Shown: positions 7,705-17,242, numbered from the stretch's first letter. The stretch: 64,000 bases of DNA from Alienimonas californiensis (GCF_007743815.1 NZ_CP036265.1:770501-834500), one strand, 5' to 3'. Numbers and translations are program-made. Notes: a model not told the origin generated them from the sequence alone.

Positions 7705-10277
7705 CCCCCCTCTTCCTCGCCGCCGCCCTGCTGGCGACCTCCCCCGTCTCCTACGTACCGGGGCCCAACGCGCTCGAGCCGGACTCGAAGGAGTCCGCCG
7801 GCTCCAAACCGACGGCCGTGCAGCTGGACGTGTACCCGCCCGCGGTGCACCTCTCCACGGCTCGTGATCGCCAGAGCGTGATCGCGGTGCTGACGCTGTC
7901 GGACGGCACGACCCGGGACGTCACCGCCGAGACGACCTTCAAAGCCGCCGACGAATCGTTCGCCAAGGCGAGCGTCGGCGAGGACGGGGCGTTGACCTAC
8001 CACCCCGCCGCCGACGGGACCACCACGCTGACCGCGAGCTACGACGGTAAGTCCGTCGAGGTCCCGCTGAGCGTCGTGGACTCCGGCGCCAGCCCGCCGG
8101 TGGGCTTCCGCAACGACGTGATGCCCATCTTCGCCCGGGCCGGGTGCAACATGGGCTCCTGCCACGGGGCGGCCCGCGGCAAGGACGGGTTCCGCATGGG
8201 CCTGTTCGGCTACGACCCCGTGGGCGACCACTTCCGCATCACGCGGGAGCAGGCCGGCCGTCGGATCAACCTCGGCGTGCCGGAGCACAGCCTGCTGTTC
8301 GAAAAGAGCATCGGCGCGGTCTCCCACACCGGCGGCAAGCTGTTCGAGGCGGACAGCGAGTACGCCCGCCTGATCCTGGACTGGATCGCCGCCGGGGCGA
8401 TCGACGACGGCGCTAAGGAGAACTGGAAAGAGGGCGAGACCGGCCCGCCGGCCTGCGTGTCGCTGGAGCTGTACCCGCCCTCGATCGCCCTGACCGGCGA
8501 GGGGTCCGATCAGCGGATGGTGGCCCGCGCCACCTACGCCGACGGCACCGACCGCGACGTGACCCACCTCGTCGCCTGGAACACCAGCAACCCCACCGCC
8601 GCCGCGATCACGCCGGAGGGCGCCGTCACCGCCGGCGCCGTGAACGGCACCGGCGGCGCGGAAGCGTTCATCACCGCCCGTTTCGACGTGCACACCGTGG
8701 GCGTGCCCGCGATCGTGCTGCCGAAGAACGTGGAGTTTGAGTTCCCGGACGTCGAGCCGGCCAACTACATCGACGAGGCGATCTACACCAAGCTCGCCAC
8801 GCTGCGGATCGCCCCCAGCGAACTGTGCAGCGACGAGGAGTTCGTCCGCCGGGCCTACCTGGACCTGGTGGGCGTCGTCCCGCCGGCCGAGGCGACCCGG
8901 GAGTTCATCGAGAACACCGACCCCTCCAAGCGGGCGGCGCTGGTCGACTCGCTGCTGGATAAGCCCGCGTTCGCGGACATCTGGGTGATGAAGTGGGCCG
9001 AGCTGCTGACGATCCGCACGGCCAACAACGTCCTCAGCGGCAAGGAAGCGGTCCTGTACCACCGCTGGCTCAAGGAGCAGGTCGACGGGAACGTCCCGGT
9101 GGACGAGATGGTTCGCGAACTGCTGGCCAGCAGCGGCGGGACCTTCGACACCCCCGCCACGAACTATTACCGCACCGAACGCGACACGCTGAAGGTCGCG
9201 GAGAACGTCGCCCAGGTGTTCATGGGCATGCGGATCCAGTGCGCCCAGTGTCACAACCACCCGTTCGACCGCTGGACGATGGAGGACTACTACGGGTTCG
9301 CCGCGTTCTTCGCCCAGGTGAGCACCAAGAACTCCGACGACCCCCGCGAGCGGATCGTCTACAACCGCGGCGGCGGCGAGGTGAAGCACCCGCTGACCAA
9401 CGAGAACATGGCGCCGAAGTTCCTGGGCGGCATCCAGCCGGACTTCCAGGCAGACGAACGCTTTAAGGGACGCGACCGCCGCGAGGTGCTGGCGAAGTGG
9501 CTGACCTCCGAGGAGAACCCCTACTTCGCCCGGAACATCGTCAACCTGGTGTGGGCCCACTTCACCGGCCGCGGCATCGTGGAGCCGGTGGACGACGTGC
9601 GGGTCTCCAACCCGCCCGCCAACGAGGCCCTGCTGGACGCCCTCGCCCAGCGGTTCATCGAGAGCGGCTACGACCTGAAGGGCCTCGTGCGGGACATCTG
9701 CGCCAGCCGGACCTATCAGCTGGCGACGCGGACGAACCCCACCAACGTGGGCGATACCGCGAACTTCGCCTCCGCGAAGCTCCGCCGGATGCGGGCCGAG
9801 GTTCTGCTGGACAGCATCAACGCCGTCACGGAGAGCCCGGAGAAGTTCAACGGCCTGCCGCTGGGCAGCCGGGCGGTGGAGATCGCCGACGGCAATACCA
9901 GCACCTACTTCCTGACGACCTTCGGCCGGGCCAGCCGGGAAACCGTCTGTAGTTGCGAGGTGCGGGTCGAACCGAACCTCGCCCAGGCCCTGCACCTGCT
10001 CAATGGCAACACGGTGCACGACAAGGTGCAGCGGGGCAAAGTTGTGGAGACCCTGCTGAAGGGCGTGGAAGGCAAGGACGGCGCGGAAAGCGTCCCGCCG
10101 ATGGAGCCGGTCGAGGTGCTGGAGGAGATCACCCTCCGCTGCCTCGCCCGTCAGCCGACCGACGCGGAGAAGAAGGCCCTCGAGGAGGCGCTGGCCGCCG
10201 GCGAAGCGCCGCAGGCCGTGCTGGAAGACTACTTCTGGGCCGTGCTGAACAGCCGCGAGTTCCTGTTCAACCACTGA
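7701..10277 (+). CDS. DUF1549/DUF1553 (PSCyt2/PSD1) protein with Big-like domains
   Basis: 858 residues with a short signal peptide. Two bacterial Ig-like (Big_2) stretches flank a cytochrome-like segment with GCNMGSCHG near residue 148. They sit at about residues 35-125 (QLDVYPPAVHLS) and 250-340 (SLELYPPSIALTG). DUF1549 follows from about residue 350 and includes a genuine CxxCH motif (CAQCHNHPFDRW, about 515). DUF1553 occupies the C-terminal third (NIVNLVWAHFTGRGIVEPVDD; end motif AVLNSREFLFNH). Covalent haem at CxxCH is plausible, and a redox or extracellular role is usually presumed for this family but unproven. It is translationally coupled to the preceding gene and ends just before a perfect 14-bp-stem terminator. 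Confidence 0.9.
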   Translation: MTPLFLAAALLATSPVSYVPGPNALEPDSKESAGSKPTAVQLDVYPPAVHLSTARDRQSVIAVLTLSDGTTRDVTAETTFKAADESFAKASVGEDGALTYHPAADGTTTLTASYDGKSVEVPLSVVDSGASPPVGFRNDVMPIFARAGCNMGSCHGAARGKDGFRMGLFGYDPVGDHFRITREQAGRRINLGVPEHSLLFEKSIGAVSHTGGKLFEADSEYARLILDWIAAGAIDDGAKENWKEGETGPPACVSLELYPPSIALTGEGSDQRMVARATYADGTDRDVTHLVAWNTSNPTAAAITPEGAVTAGAVNGTGGAEAFITARFDVHTVGVPAIVLPKNVEFEFPDVEPANYIDEAIYTKLATLRIAPSELCSDEEFVRRAYLDLVGVVPPAEATREFIENTDPSKRAALVDSLLDKPAFADIWVMKWAELLTIRTANNVLSGKEAVLYHRWLKEQVDGNVPVDEMVRELLASSGGTFDTPATNYYRTERDTLKVAENVAQVFMGMRIQCAQCHNHPFDRWTMEDYYGFAAFFAQVSTKNSDDPRERIVYNRGGGEVKHPLTNENMAPKFLGGIQPDFQADERFKGRDRREVLAKWLTSEENPYFARNIVNLVWAHFTGRGIVEPVDDVRVSNPPANEALLDALAQRFIESGYDLKGLVRDICASRTYQLATRTNPTNVGDTANFASAKLRRMRAEVLLDSINAVTESPEKFNGLPLGSRAVEIADGNTSTYFLTTFGRASRETVCSCEVRVEPNLAQALHLLNGNTVHDKVQRGKVVETLLKGVEGKDGAESVPPMEPVEVLEEITLRCLARQPTDAEKKALEEALAAGEAPQAVLEDYFWAVLNSREFLFNH

Positions 10278-10290
10278 GCCGGACGCACCG

Positions 10291-10328
10291 TCACGCCGAG
10301 GGTCTGCGGACCCTCGGCGTGATTTCTT
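10291..10328 (+). terminator. Rho-independent terminator
   Basis: A perfect 14-bp stem (10291-10304 with 10309-10322), TGCG tetraloop, then TTTCTT. It lies 14 bases after the DUF1553 stop and 37 bases before the next start. The cytochrome-WD40 gene may therefore be reached only by read-through or by its own promoter. Confidence 0.85.
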
Positions 10329-10364
10329 AGATCAAGCGCATTTTCGACCTCAACGACCCGCCCC

Positions 10365-12749
10365 ATGACCTCCCGCCTCGCCCCGTTCGCCGCGGTTTTG
10401 CTGGCCTGTTCCCTCCCCCTGTCGGCCGTCGGCGCCGACGAGGAGAAGAAGGACGAGAAGCCGCTGACCTACGACGAAGACGTCCTGCCCGTGCTGCGGG
10501 CGAACTGCGTCGGCTGTCATAACGCCGAAAAGCAGGAGGGCGGCCTGAACATGAGCCAGTTCGCCGCCCTGATGCAGGGCGGCGGCAGCGGCGAGGTGGT
10601 GACCCCCGGCGACGGGGAGTTCAGCTACCTCTATATGCTCGCCGCCCACCAGGCCGAGCCGAAGATGCCCCCCAACGGGGCGAAGATGGCCGACGCCGAC
10701 CTGGCGATCCTCAAAAAGTGGATCGACACCGGCGCCCGCGAGAACGCCGGCTCCAAGGTGAAGATCAAGCCGAAGGAGGACCTGTCGCTGGGCGCCGCCC
10801 CGATCGGCCGCCCCGAGGGGCCGCCGCCGATGCCGCCCAACCCCTACGACGCCGCCGCCTACGAGGGCGAACTGAAGCCGCTCTCCGTGGAGGCGATTCC
10901 CGTCGAGGGCCGCGTCGCCGGGCGGGCGGACGCCGTCACCGCGATGGCCGCCAGCCAGTGGGCGCCGCTGGTGGCGGTCGCCGGCGAGGGGCAGGTCCTC
11001 CTGTTCCACGCCGACTCCCTCCAGCCGGTGGGCGTGCTGCCCTTCCCCGAGGGCCGGCCGATGTCGCTGAAGTTCAGCACCAACGGCCGCCTGCTGATCG
11101 CCGGCGGCGGTCGCGGCGCCTACCGCGGGCTGGCCGTCGTCTGGGACGTGACCACCGGAGACCGCGTCGCGGAGATCGGCGACGAGCCGGACTCCGTGCT
11201 CTGCGCCGACATCTCCCCGGACCAGTCGCTGGTCGTGATCGGCACCACCAACAAGAAGGCGAAGGTGTACGCCGTCGCCACCGGCGAGTTGGTTTACATG
11301 GTCGAGAAAGCCACGGACTGGGTCACGTCGGTCGGCTTCAGCCCGGACGGCGTGCTGCTGGCCGTGGGCGACCGCGTCGGCGGCCTGAGCCTCTGGGAAG
11401 CCTCCAGCGGCCTGCTGTACTCGGACCTGCGGGGCCATAGCGACGCGATCACCGACGTCAGCTGGCGGGCCGACTCCAACCTGCTGGCCTCCGCCAGCCT
11501 GGACGACACCGTGCACCTCTGGAACCCGGAGGACGGCGCCCTGGTGCGGAAGGTCGACATCAAGGTCAACGGCGTGGAGTCCGCCGCCTTCGCCGCGGAC
11601 GGCACCTTCGCCACCGCCGGCCGCAACGGCGAGGCGATGCTCTGGGACCTGGGCGGCAAGCAGCTCAAGAAGTTCCCGAAACGGCCGGACTTCGCCCTCT
11701 CCGTGGCGATCGCCGACGAGGCGGTCCCGGGTCCGGACGGCAAACCGCAGCCGCGGATCTTCGTCGGCGACTGGACGGGCGTCGTGGCGGTGTTCAAGCC
11801 GGACAGCGACCAATTGCTCGCGGAGTTCTCCCCGAACCCGCCCGCCCTGACGGAGCGACTGGCCGCCGCCGAGGCGAAGGTCCAAGAACTGACCGCCGCC
11901 GCCGAGGCCGTCGCCAAACGCAAGGCGGAGGCCGCCGCGGCGCTGGAGCGGGCCCGCGAGGCGAAAAAGACGACCGCCGAGAAGGTCGCCGCGATCGACA
12001 AGCAGCGGAACGAGGCGACCCAGATGCAGAAGTCGCTCGCGGACGCCCACGGCAAGGCGAAGAAGTCGCTCGCCGACGCCCAGGCCGCCGCCCAGAAGGC
12101 GACGCAGGAGGCGGCGAAGGCCGCCGAGGCCGCCAAGGCGAGCCAGATGCAGATCGCCGCGGCGGAGAAGGCCGTTCAAACCGCCGAGAGCGAGACGTCC
12201 AAGGCCGTCTCGGAAGCTGAGAATGCCCTGACCGACGCCGAGAAGGCCCTCGCCGAGGCGGAGGAAGCCGTCAAGGCGGCGAACGAGGAGCAGGCCGACG
12301 CCGCCCGCAAGACGGCCGAGGCGGCTCGGAAGAAGCTCGACGAGGCGAAGAAGACCGCCGAGGAGGCTCGGAAGTCGGCCGAGGTCAAGATGGAGGAGGC
12401 CCGTAAAGCCGTCGAGGAGTTGAAGAAGAAGGGCGAGGAAACCGACGCCGCCGCCGAAAAGGCGACGGCCGCCGCCAAGACCGCCGAGGACGCCGTCAAA
12501 GCGGCCGACGCCGAGACGAAGCGGCTCGCCGCCGAACTCGCCGTCGCCGAGGAGACGGTGAAACGGCTGCCGAAGGAGTTGGAGGAGGCCAAGAAGGCCG
12601 CCGACGCCGCCGACAAGGCCGTCGCCCCCGCCGAGGAGAAGAAGAAGGAAGCGGACGCCCTCGCCGATCCCGCCGCCGAGCGTGACGCGGCCGCGGCCCG
12701 TCTGGCCGGCCTCAAGGTCGCAATCGAGCGGATGACCAAGGCCGAGTAA
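10365..12749 (+). CDS. c-type cytochrome (PSCyt1) fused to WD40 propeller and long coiled coil
   Basis: 794 residues. A signal peptide (1-23) is followed by a PSCyt1-type cytochrome c domain with CVGCH at residues 48-52 and a likely distal Met in PKMPPNGAKM (about 99-108). Residues about 165-485 form a WD40 propeller, with clear blades such as GHSDAITDVSWRADSNLLAS and repeated LWxxxxG endings. The last 300 residues (about 490-790) are an almost uninterrupted Ala/Glu/Lys heptad region, predicted as a very long coiled coil that ends at the C-terminus. It probably acts outside the cytoplasmic membrane as a haem-bearing scaffold. It follows the DUF1501-PPC-DUF1553 genes, the usual partners of this domain set in planctomycetes, although a strong terminator lies before it. 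Confidence 0.88.
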   Translation: MTSRLAPFAAVLLACSLPLSAVGADEEKKDEKPLTYDEDVLPVLRANCVGCHNAEKQEGGLNMSQFAALMQGGGSGEVVTPGDGEFSYLYMLAAHQAEPKMPPNGAKMADADLAILKKWIDTGARENAGSKVKIKPKEDLSLGAAPIGRPEGPPPMPPNPYDAAAYEGELKPLSVEAIPVEGRVAGRADAVTAMAASQWAPLVAVAGEGQVLLFHADSLQPVGVLPFPEGRPMSLKFSTNGRLLIAGGGRGAYRGLAVVWDVTTGDRVAEIGDEPDSVLCADISPDQSLVVIGTTNKKAKVYAVATGELVYMVEKATDWVTSVGFSPDGVLLAVGDRVGGLSLWEASSGLLYSDLRGHSDAITDVSWRADSNLLASASLDDTVHLWNPEDGALVRKVDIKVNGVESAAFAADGTFATAGRNGEAMLWDLGGKQLKKFPKRPDFALSVAIADEAVPGPDGKPQPRIFVGDWTGVVAVFKPDSDQLLAEFSPNPPALTERLAAAEAKVQELTAAAEAVAKRKAEAAAALERAREAKKTTAEKVAAIDKQRNEATQMQKSLADAHGKAKKSLADAQAAAQKATQEAAKAAEAAKASQMQIAAAEKAVQTAESETSKAVSEAENALTDAEKALAEAEEAVKAANEEQADAARKTAEAARKKLDEAKKTAEEARKSAEVKMEEARKAVEELKKKGEETDAAAEKATAAAKTAEDAVKAADAETKRLAAELAVAEETVKRLPKELEEAKKAADAADKAVAPAEEKKKEADALADPAAERDAAAARLAGLKVAIERMTKAE

Positions 12750-12773
12750 GGATTAACGTTCGTTGATTCCACC

Positions 12774-12829
12774 CGACGGGGGGTGGGGGACGTTCCGGGT
12801 TCGCCGGAATCGTCCCCCGCCCCCCGTCG
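12774..12829 (+). terminator. Long GC-rich terminator-like hairpin
   Basis: Arms of about 25 bases (12774-12798 and 12804-12829) pair almost completely around a short GTTCG-type loop. The stem contains G-runs opposite C-runs with one wobble and one mismatch. It starts 24 bases after the WD40 gene stop. No U-tract follows, so it may act as an mRNA 3' stabiliser or a non-canonical terminator. Confidence 0.65.
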
Positions 12830-12927
12830 CAATTGGGAACGGGGGGTCTAGGAATGGGCGGAGCCGATGAACGTTTTGAACGTTTTTCTCCGCTCCGCTG
12901 TCACTCCACTCTCTCAAGGATCTCCTG

Positions 12928-13485
12928 ATGCGTTCGTTCGCCAAGCTGTTCACCGTCGCCGCCGCCGCCGGCTGCGTCGGGCTGCTCACCGCCGCCGCCC
13001 CGGCTCCGGTCGCCCCGGTCGCTCTCGACCATCACGAGGAGGGGGCCTCGAAGAACATCGTCGAGACGGCCCAGGCCGCGGGCAGCTTCAAGACGCTGCT
13101 GACCGCCGCCAAGGAAGCGGGCCTCGCCGAGGCCCTCTCCGCCAAGGACGCGAACTTGACCGTCTTCGCCCCCACCGACGAAGCCTTCGCCAAGCTGCCC
13201 GAGGGCGCCCTCGAAGGGCTGCTGAAGGACAAGGAAGCCCTGAAGAGCGTCCTGCTGTATCACGTCGTCAAAGGCAAGGTGAAGGCCGAGGACGTGGTCG
13301 GCCTAGACGGTCAGAAGGTCGAAACCCTCTCCGGCAAGAAGGTGAACGTGAAGGTCAAGGACGGCGTCGTGATGCTGAATAAATCGAAGGTGGTGAAGGC
13401 CGACGTGATGGCCTCCAACGGCGTGATTCACGTCATCGATACCGTGCTGATGCCCCCGAAGGGTAAGGCCAAGGACGCGAAATAG
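12928..13485 (+). CDS. Secreted fasciclin (FAS1) domain protein
   Basis: 185 residues: signal peptide (about 1-28) then one complete FAS1 domain (about 42-178). The hallmarks are [15 protein letters not shown], the YHVV motif ([15 protein letters not shown]), and the closing [19 protein letters not shown]1 domains mediate adhesion and surface interactions; single-domain secreted bacterial forms are common. An AAGGA Shine-Dalgarno-like stretch lies just upstream of the ATG. The gene stands alone between the hairpin at 12774-12829 and the HEAT-repeat gene. Confidence 0.92.
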   Translation: MRSFAKLFTVAAAAGCVGLLTAAAPAPVAPVALDHHEEGASKNIVETAQAAGSFKTLLTAAKEAGLAEALSAKDANLTVFAPTDEAFAKLPEGALEGLLKDKEALKSVLLYHVVKGKVKAEDVVGLDGQKVETLSGKKVNVKVKDGVVMLNKSKVVKADVMASNGVIHVIDTVLMPPKGKAKDAK

Positions 13486-13599
13486 TCCCGGCGTCGTTTC
13501 CGCCGCGGGCTTCCGCGGCCGGAACGAATCCGACTCCGACCGAGCCCCGCGGGGCCGGCTCTCCCCCACGCGGGGCGGGGCCGGCCCCGCGGTCTTTGG

Positions 13600-13605
13600 T
13601 ACAAT
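13600..13605 (+). promoter_or_regulatory. Candidate -10 element TACAAT
   Basis: TACAAT preceded by TTTGG, with the expected transcription start near 13612. Because the box overlaps the ATG at 13604, transcription from it would exclude that ATG and favour the GTG at 13640 as the start of the following gene. No convincing -35 is visible at the correct distance. Confidence 0.4.
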
Positions 13606-13639
13606 GCCTGCCCCGTTTCCCGTTTGCAGCCGCCCCGCC

Positions 13640-13972
13640 GTGCCCGACTCGACTTCCGCCCCCGGCCCGGACGCCACCCCGGAAGAACTGGCCGACGCCC
13701 TGCGGGACGACGACGCCGCCCCCGAAGCCGCCCGGCGGCTGGGCGAGCTGGGCGCCGGGGCGCGGTCGGTGGTGCCGGCGCTGGCGGCGGCGTTGCACTC
13801 GGCCCGTCCCAAGCCGGTGCGGCTCGCCGCCGCCCGGGCGTTGGAAGCGTTGCGGGATGAGGCGGAGGCGGCGTACGTCGCCCTGGAGCGGGCCAGCGCC
13901 AGCGACGACGACGAGGTCGCCGGCGCCGCCCGCTCCGCCCTTAACTCGATCGGCGGCGGCGAATACACCTGA
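13640..13972 (+). CDS. Small HEAT-repeat protein
   Basis: 110 residues containing two to three HEAT/PBS-lyase-type helical repeats: EAARRLGELGAGARSVVPAL, then PVRLAAARALEAL, then EVAGAARSALNSIG. Such modules act as protein-binding scaffolds; no partner is evident. There is no signal peptide. The GTG at 13640 is preferred over ATG 13604 because a TACAAT box overlaps that ATG; both are in frame. The convergent or tandem neighbours give no functional clue. Confidence 0.7.
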   Translation: MPDSTSAPGPDATPEELADALRDDDAAPEAARRLGELGAGARSVVPALAAALHSARPKPVRLAAARALEALRDEAEAAYVALERASASDDDEVAGAARSALNSIGGGEYT

Positions 13973-14100
13973 GGCGAACCCGGCCCGCTGGTCCCGCCTC
14001 GGCGGAGCGCGGCGCCCGGCGAAACTTCCCGGTTCGCCCCGTCCCGGCGTGCGGAAAGCCGCCGTACCGCGGTCGCGGCCGGTCTGATTTGCTGGGCAGC

Positions 14101-14952
14101 ATGAACGCTGCCCCGCAGATCCCCACGCTCCCCCTCAACGACGGCCGGGCGATCCCGCAACTCGGCTTCGGCACCTGGCAGGTCGAACAGCCGGACGCCG
14201 CCCGCGTCGTCGGCGAGGCCTTGAAGGCCGGCTACCGTCACGTCGACACCGCCCAGATGTACGGCAACGAACGGGGCGTCGGCGAGGCGATGCGGCGCAG
14301 CGGCCTGGACCGCGAGGCGATCTACCTCACCAGCAAGCTGTCCAACGACAACCACCAGCCGGACGACGCCCGCCGCTCCTTCGAGCAGTCCCTGCAGGAT
14401 CTGCAAACCGATTACGTCGACCTGTTCCTGATCCACTGGCCGCTGCCGACGCGGTACGGCGGGGATTTCGTGTCGACGTGGCGGGTTCTGGAGGAGTTCC
14501 ATCGGGAGGGCCGGGCCCGGTCGATCGGCGTGTCGAACTTCCGTCCGCAGGATCTGGACAAGCTCGCCGCCCACTGCGAGGTCACGCCGGCCGTGAATCA
14601 GATCGAGGCCCACCCCTACTTCACGAACGACGAGGTGCGGGCCGCCAGCCGCAAGCGGGGAATGCTGATCGAGGCCTGGAGCCCGCTGGCCCGCGGCGGC
14701 GAACTGATCGAGGACCCCGCCGTGACCGGCATCGCCGCGGCCGTGGACCGCACGCCGGCCCAGGTCGTGCTGCGGTGGCACGTTCAGCGGGGGGACGTCA
14801 TCTTCCCGAAGTCCTCTCACGCCGAGCGGATGCGGGAGAACCTCCGCCTGTTCGACTTCGAACTGAGCGACGAGCAAATGGCGACGCTGACGGCCCTCGA
14901 CCAGGGCGAACCCGGCCGCGTCGGCCCCAACCCGGACACTTTCGAGGGCTGA
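14101..14952 (+). CDS. Aldo/keto reductase
   Basis: A 283-residue cytoplasmic NADPH-dependent oxidoreductase of the AKR (2,5-diketogluconate reductase-like) type. The catalytic tetrad is visible: Asp and Tyr in HVDTAQMYGNE, Lys in LTSKLSND, His in LIHWPLP. The C-terminal cofactor motif appears as IFPKSSHAERMREN. Length and order match the family. The ATG at 14101 is taken as start because the alignment begins with PTLPLNDGRAIPQLGFGTW directly after it; an in-frame TTG lies 12 bases upstream. Substrate is unknown. Confidence 0.93.
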   Translation: MNAAPQIPTLPLNDGRAIPQLGFGTWQVEQPDAARVVGEALKAGYRHVDTAQMYGNERGVGEAMRRSGLDREAIYLTSKLSNDNHQPDDARRSFEQSLQDLQTDYVDLFLIHWPLPTRYGGDFVSTWRVLEEFHREGRARSIGVSNFRPQDLDKLAAHCEVTPAVNQIEAHPYFTNDEVRAASRKRGMLIEAWSPLARGGELIEDPAVTGIAAAVDRTPAQVVLRWHVQRGDVIFPKSSHAERMRENLRLFDFELSDEQMATLTALDQGEPGRVGPNPDTFEG

Positions 14953-15005
14953 GCGGTTTGGAGGGCTGAGCGGTGCCGCGAACGGCCGGCCGATATCGTG
15001 CGGGG

Positions 15006-15335
15006 ATGAACGACGCCGATTTGCCCGCCGATCTGGAGTTCGATCCCGAACCCGACGACGCTGCGGCGCGGCTCTCGAACCGTCAGGCCTACAACGTCGT
15101 GACGGACACCGTCACCGGCGTGAACGTGCGCTGGCAGGACAACCTCGCCGGGTGCCTGGGCGTGATCGTCGGTCTGCCGTTGGGGGCGCTGCTCGGCTGG
15201 GCCTTCGGCGGACGGGACGCCGGCCTGTGGGCGGCGGTCGGCGGCCTCGGGGGCGTGTTCGGCGGACTGGCGCTCAGCGGCGTGGGGGTGATGATCCTCC
15301 GAGGCGTCGGCCACCTCCGTGGCCGGCACGACTGA
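15006..15335 (+). CDS. Hypothetical small membrane protein
   Basis: 109 residues with an acidic N-terminal 35 residues and a glycine-rich hydrophobic C-terminal half (about 50-100) that can form two membrane helices (GVIVGLPLGALLGWAFGG and a second Gly/Leu/Val stretch). No recognised family. It is co-directional with the aldo/keto reductase upstream and the unknown gene downstream, with 28 bases to the next start. Confidence 0.6.
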   Translation: MNDADLPADLEFDPEPDDAAARLSNRQAYNVVTDTVTGVNVRWQDNLAGCLGVIVGLPLGALLGWAFGGRDAGLWAAVGGLGGVFGGLALSGVGVMILRGVGHLRGRHD

Positions 15336-15363
15336 GCCCCCGCCCGCGCTGAACAGGATTCCG

Positions 15364-16005
15364 ATGGCCGGCTACTTCCTTTATTCGCTGGACGGCGACG
15401 CCTTCACGCAACTTGTGACGGCCCCCACCGACGCCCAGGCCCGGGCGCTGGCGGAGCCGCTGCTCGCCGAAAATCGCGGCGAACTCGCCCGGGTCGGCTG
15501 GCCGACGGACCTCGACGAACTGACGGCGTTCGTCAAAGCCCGGCTGGCCGCGGCCGACTGGTACGGGGATCTCTCCGACGAGCAGGCGGAGCTGTGGGAC
15601 GCCGTGGTCTGGTCGTTCCGCAGCGAACCGGGCGCGGCCTGCGGGTTGGGGTTTGAATGCACCGACTACGAAAGCATCTACTGGGACTGCGCGGAGTTCT
15701 GCGAGGAGCACGGCGCCCCGGCGCTGGGCGAGCCGGCGTTCGGCAACCGCGGCTTCCGCTGCCCGCCGTCGGAACCCGGGCTGGGCGGCTACGACCGCAT
15801 GTACAGGCTCTATCTGCCGGCGGAGGTCGCGGCGCTGCACGAACAACTGCGGGCCGTCGAACCGCATGCCGCCGCTCTGTCGGACCGCGATCCGGAGGAC
15901 GACGAGGACGAATCCCTCGGCGGGCAGTTCTTCCTGGGCCTGTACGGCCCCGTCGCCGACGCCCGCGCCCGCGGCCGGGCGCTGTTCGTGCAGACGGACA
16001 CCTGA
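15364..16005 (+). CDS. Hypothetical cytoplasmic protein
   Basis: 213 residues, acidic, rich in Trp, Cys and aromatic residues (WDCAEFCEEHG; DRMYRLYLPAEVAALHEQL). It opens with AGYFLYSLDGDAF and has no signal peptide or membrane segment. A strongly acidic run (DPEDDEDE) lies near residue 182. No family recognised; the reading frame has normal high third-position GC. The ATG at 15364 fits the start of the folded sequence better than in-frame codons 45 bases upstream. Confidence 0.6.
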   Translation: MAGYFLYSLDGDAFTQLVTAPTDAQARALAEPLLAENRGELARVGWPTDLDELTAFVKARLAAADWYGDLSDEQAELWDAVVWSFRSEPGAACGLGFECTDYESIYWDCAEFCEEHGAPALGEPAFGNRGFRCPPSEPGLGGYDRMYRLYLPAEVAALHEQLRAVEPHAAALSDRDPEDDEDESLGGQFFLGLYGPVADARARGRALFVQTDT

Positions 16006-16022
16006 CCGCTCGCCCGGCGCCG

Positions 16023-17225
16023 TCACTCCGCCGGTTCGACGTACCACAACGTCGCCCCACCGTCGCTCGCCCCGCCGTCGCCCAACTCGTCCCAGCCCCG
16101 CAGGGGGAAGTCCGGCGGAGCGAGGGCCTCCGACAGCGTGAGACTCTCCAGCGCCGGCCAGTCGATCACCGGGTCCGCCGCCGCCGCGGTGACCCGCGTG
16201 CCGGCAAGGTTCAGAACCGTCAGCGACGTGAACCGGGCGAGGTGCGGCAGAGCGGCGTCCGTCACCCGCGTGCCGGACAGGTCCAGGTGATCCAGGTTCG
16301 GGCAACGCTCGGCGAGTCTGCGGACCGTCTCGTCCGTCACGGCGGTGTCCGTCAGACTCAGCCAACGGAGGGTTGGGCGCTTCGGGAGGGTGCGGATTCC
16401 GGCGTCAGTGACCGCGGCGCCGCGAAGGGTGAGCGATTGCAGTCGCTCGCAGGCGACGACCGAGGCGAGATCGTCGTCGTCGAAGTCGGTCTCGTCGGCG
16501 AAGACGCTGGTCAGGCCCGGGTGGCCGGCGAACGGCCGGAACTGTCCCGCGACGCCCTCCGCCCCGCCCACGCTGAGGCTCAGTAGGGCCGGGACCTTGG
16601 CAAACCCCGCCAACCCGCCCGGCGGGATGGAGCACCCCTGAAGGCCCACCACCAGATAGCCGCCGCGGGCCGCCAGCACGTCGAGGGCGCCGGGAGCGAA
16701 CGCGCAGTTCCAGTAGCCCACGGAGACGTCGTCTTCGATCGCGACCAGCCGCCGTGCGTCCGCGACGCTGACTGACACATCGTTCAGATCGACGCTCCGC
16801 ACGTGCGGCATCCGCTCCGCTCGGTCGAGCGCGTCGGAGAGCGGTTCCGGTTCCGGCCAGGATTCGTCTCGTTCTCGCTCGGAAGAGTGATGTTGAACGT
16901 AGCCCGGGCAGTTAATTTGAATATACACCGGCGTCCGCCAAACCGCCGCGTTTGTCGGCAGCGGGGCCCAGCGACGGCGGTCCTCGGGGATGTAGTGCCC
17001 CCACTCCACGTAATGCCCCCGCCGTTCCGCCAGCAATCCGGCGGCCCCGGCGGAGAGGTGCGGCCAGGCGATCCAGCCTAGCAGCCCCGCGATCAGTCCG
17101 GCGAAGGCGAGTGCCCCCTTCCGGCGACGCAGCACCGACGCAAACCGCCGGAATCCCGGCGGGGGCGACGGATCGCTTGGCAGGCGACGGAGGCGGAGGG
17201 CGAGGACGCGAGACACGGCACCCAC
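16023..17225 (-). CDS. Membrane-anchored leucine-rich-repeat protein
   Basis: 400 residues: a basic N-terminus, one transmembrane helix (about 35-55, ALAFAGLIAGLLGWIAW), then an extracytoplasmic or cytoplasmic domain. This domain ends in at least four tandem LRRs of the planctomycete type, for example LRWLSLTDTAVTDETVRRL and LDHLDLSGTRVTDAALPHL (about residues 265-365). The repeated TxVTDxxL pattern is typical of internalin/RNI-like repeats that bind proteins. It starts with GTG 17225, with a second GTG three codons later. The VWA gene lies 17 bases upstream on the same strand, so the two may be co-transcribed. Confidence 0.82.
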   Translation of the reverse strand: MGAVSRVLALRLRRLPSDPSPPPGFRRFASVLRRRKGALAFAGLIAGLLGWIAWPHLSAGAAGLLAERRGHYVEWGHYIPEDRRRWAPLPTNAAVWRTPVYIQINCPGYVQHHSSERERDESWPEPEPLSDALDRAERMPHVRSVDLNDVSVSVADARRLVAIEDDVSVGYWNCAFAPGALDVLAARGGYLVVGLQGCSIPPGGLAGFAKVPALLSLSVGGAEGVAGQFRPFAGHPGLTSVFADETDFDDDDLASVVACERLQSLTLRGAAVTDAGIRTLPKRPTLRWLSLTDTAVTDETVRRLAERCPNLDHLDLSGTRVTDAALPHLARFTSLTVLNLAGTRVTAAAADPVIDWPALESLTLSEALAPPDFPLRGWDELGDGGASDGGATLWYVEPAE

Positions 17226-17242
17226 CCTACGCCGCCGCCCCG

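Noticed and set aside
7071-10274. Very long minus-strand open frame opposite the DUF1553 gene
   Set aside because: It encodes a low-complexity Gly/Ala/Arg/Val/His mixture with no domain, caused by high third-position GC of the real plus-strand genes. The same applies to long antisense frames at 4897-7263, 10350-12179, 27092-29380 and 51115-53970.
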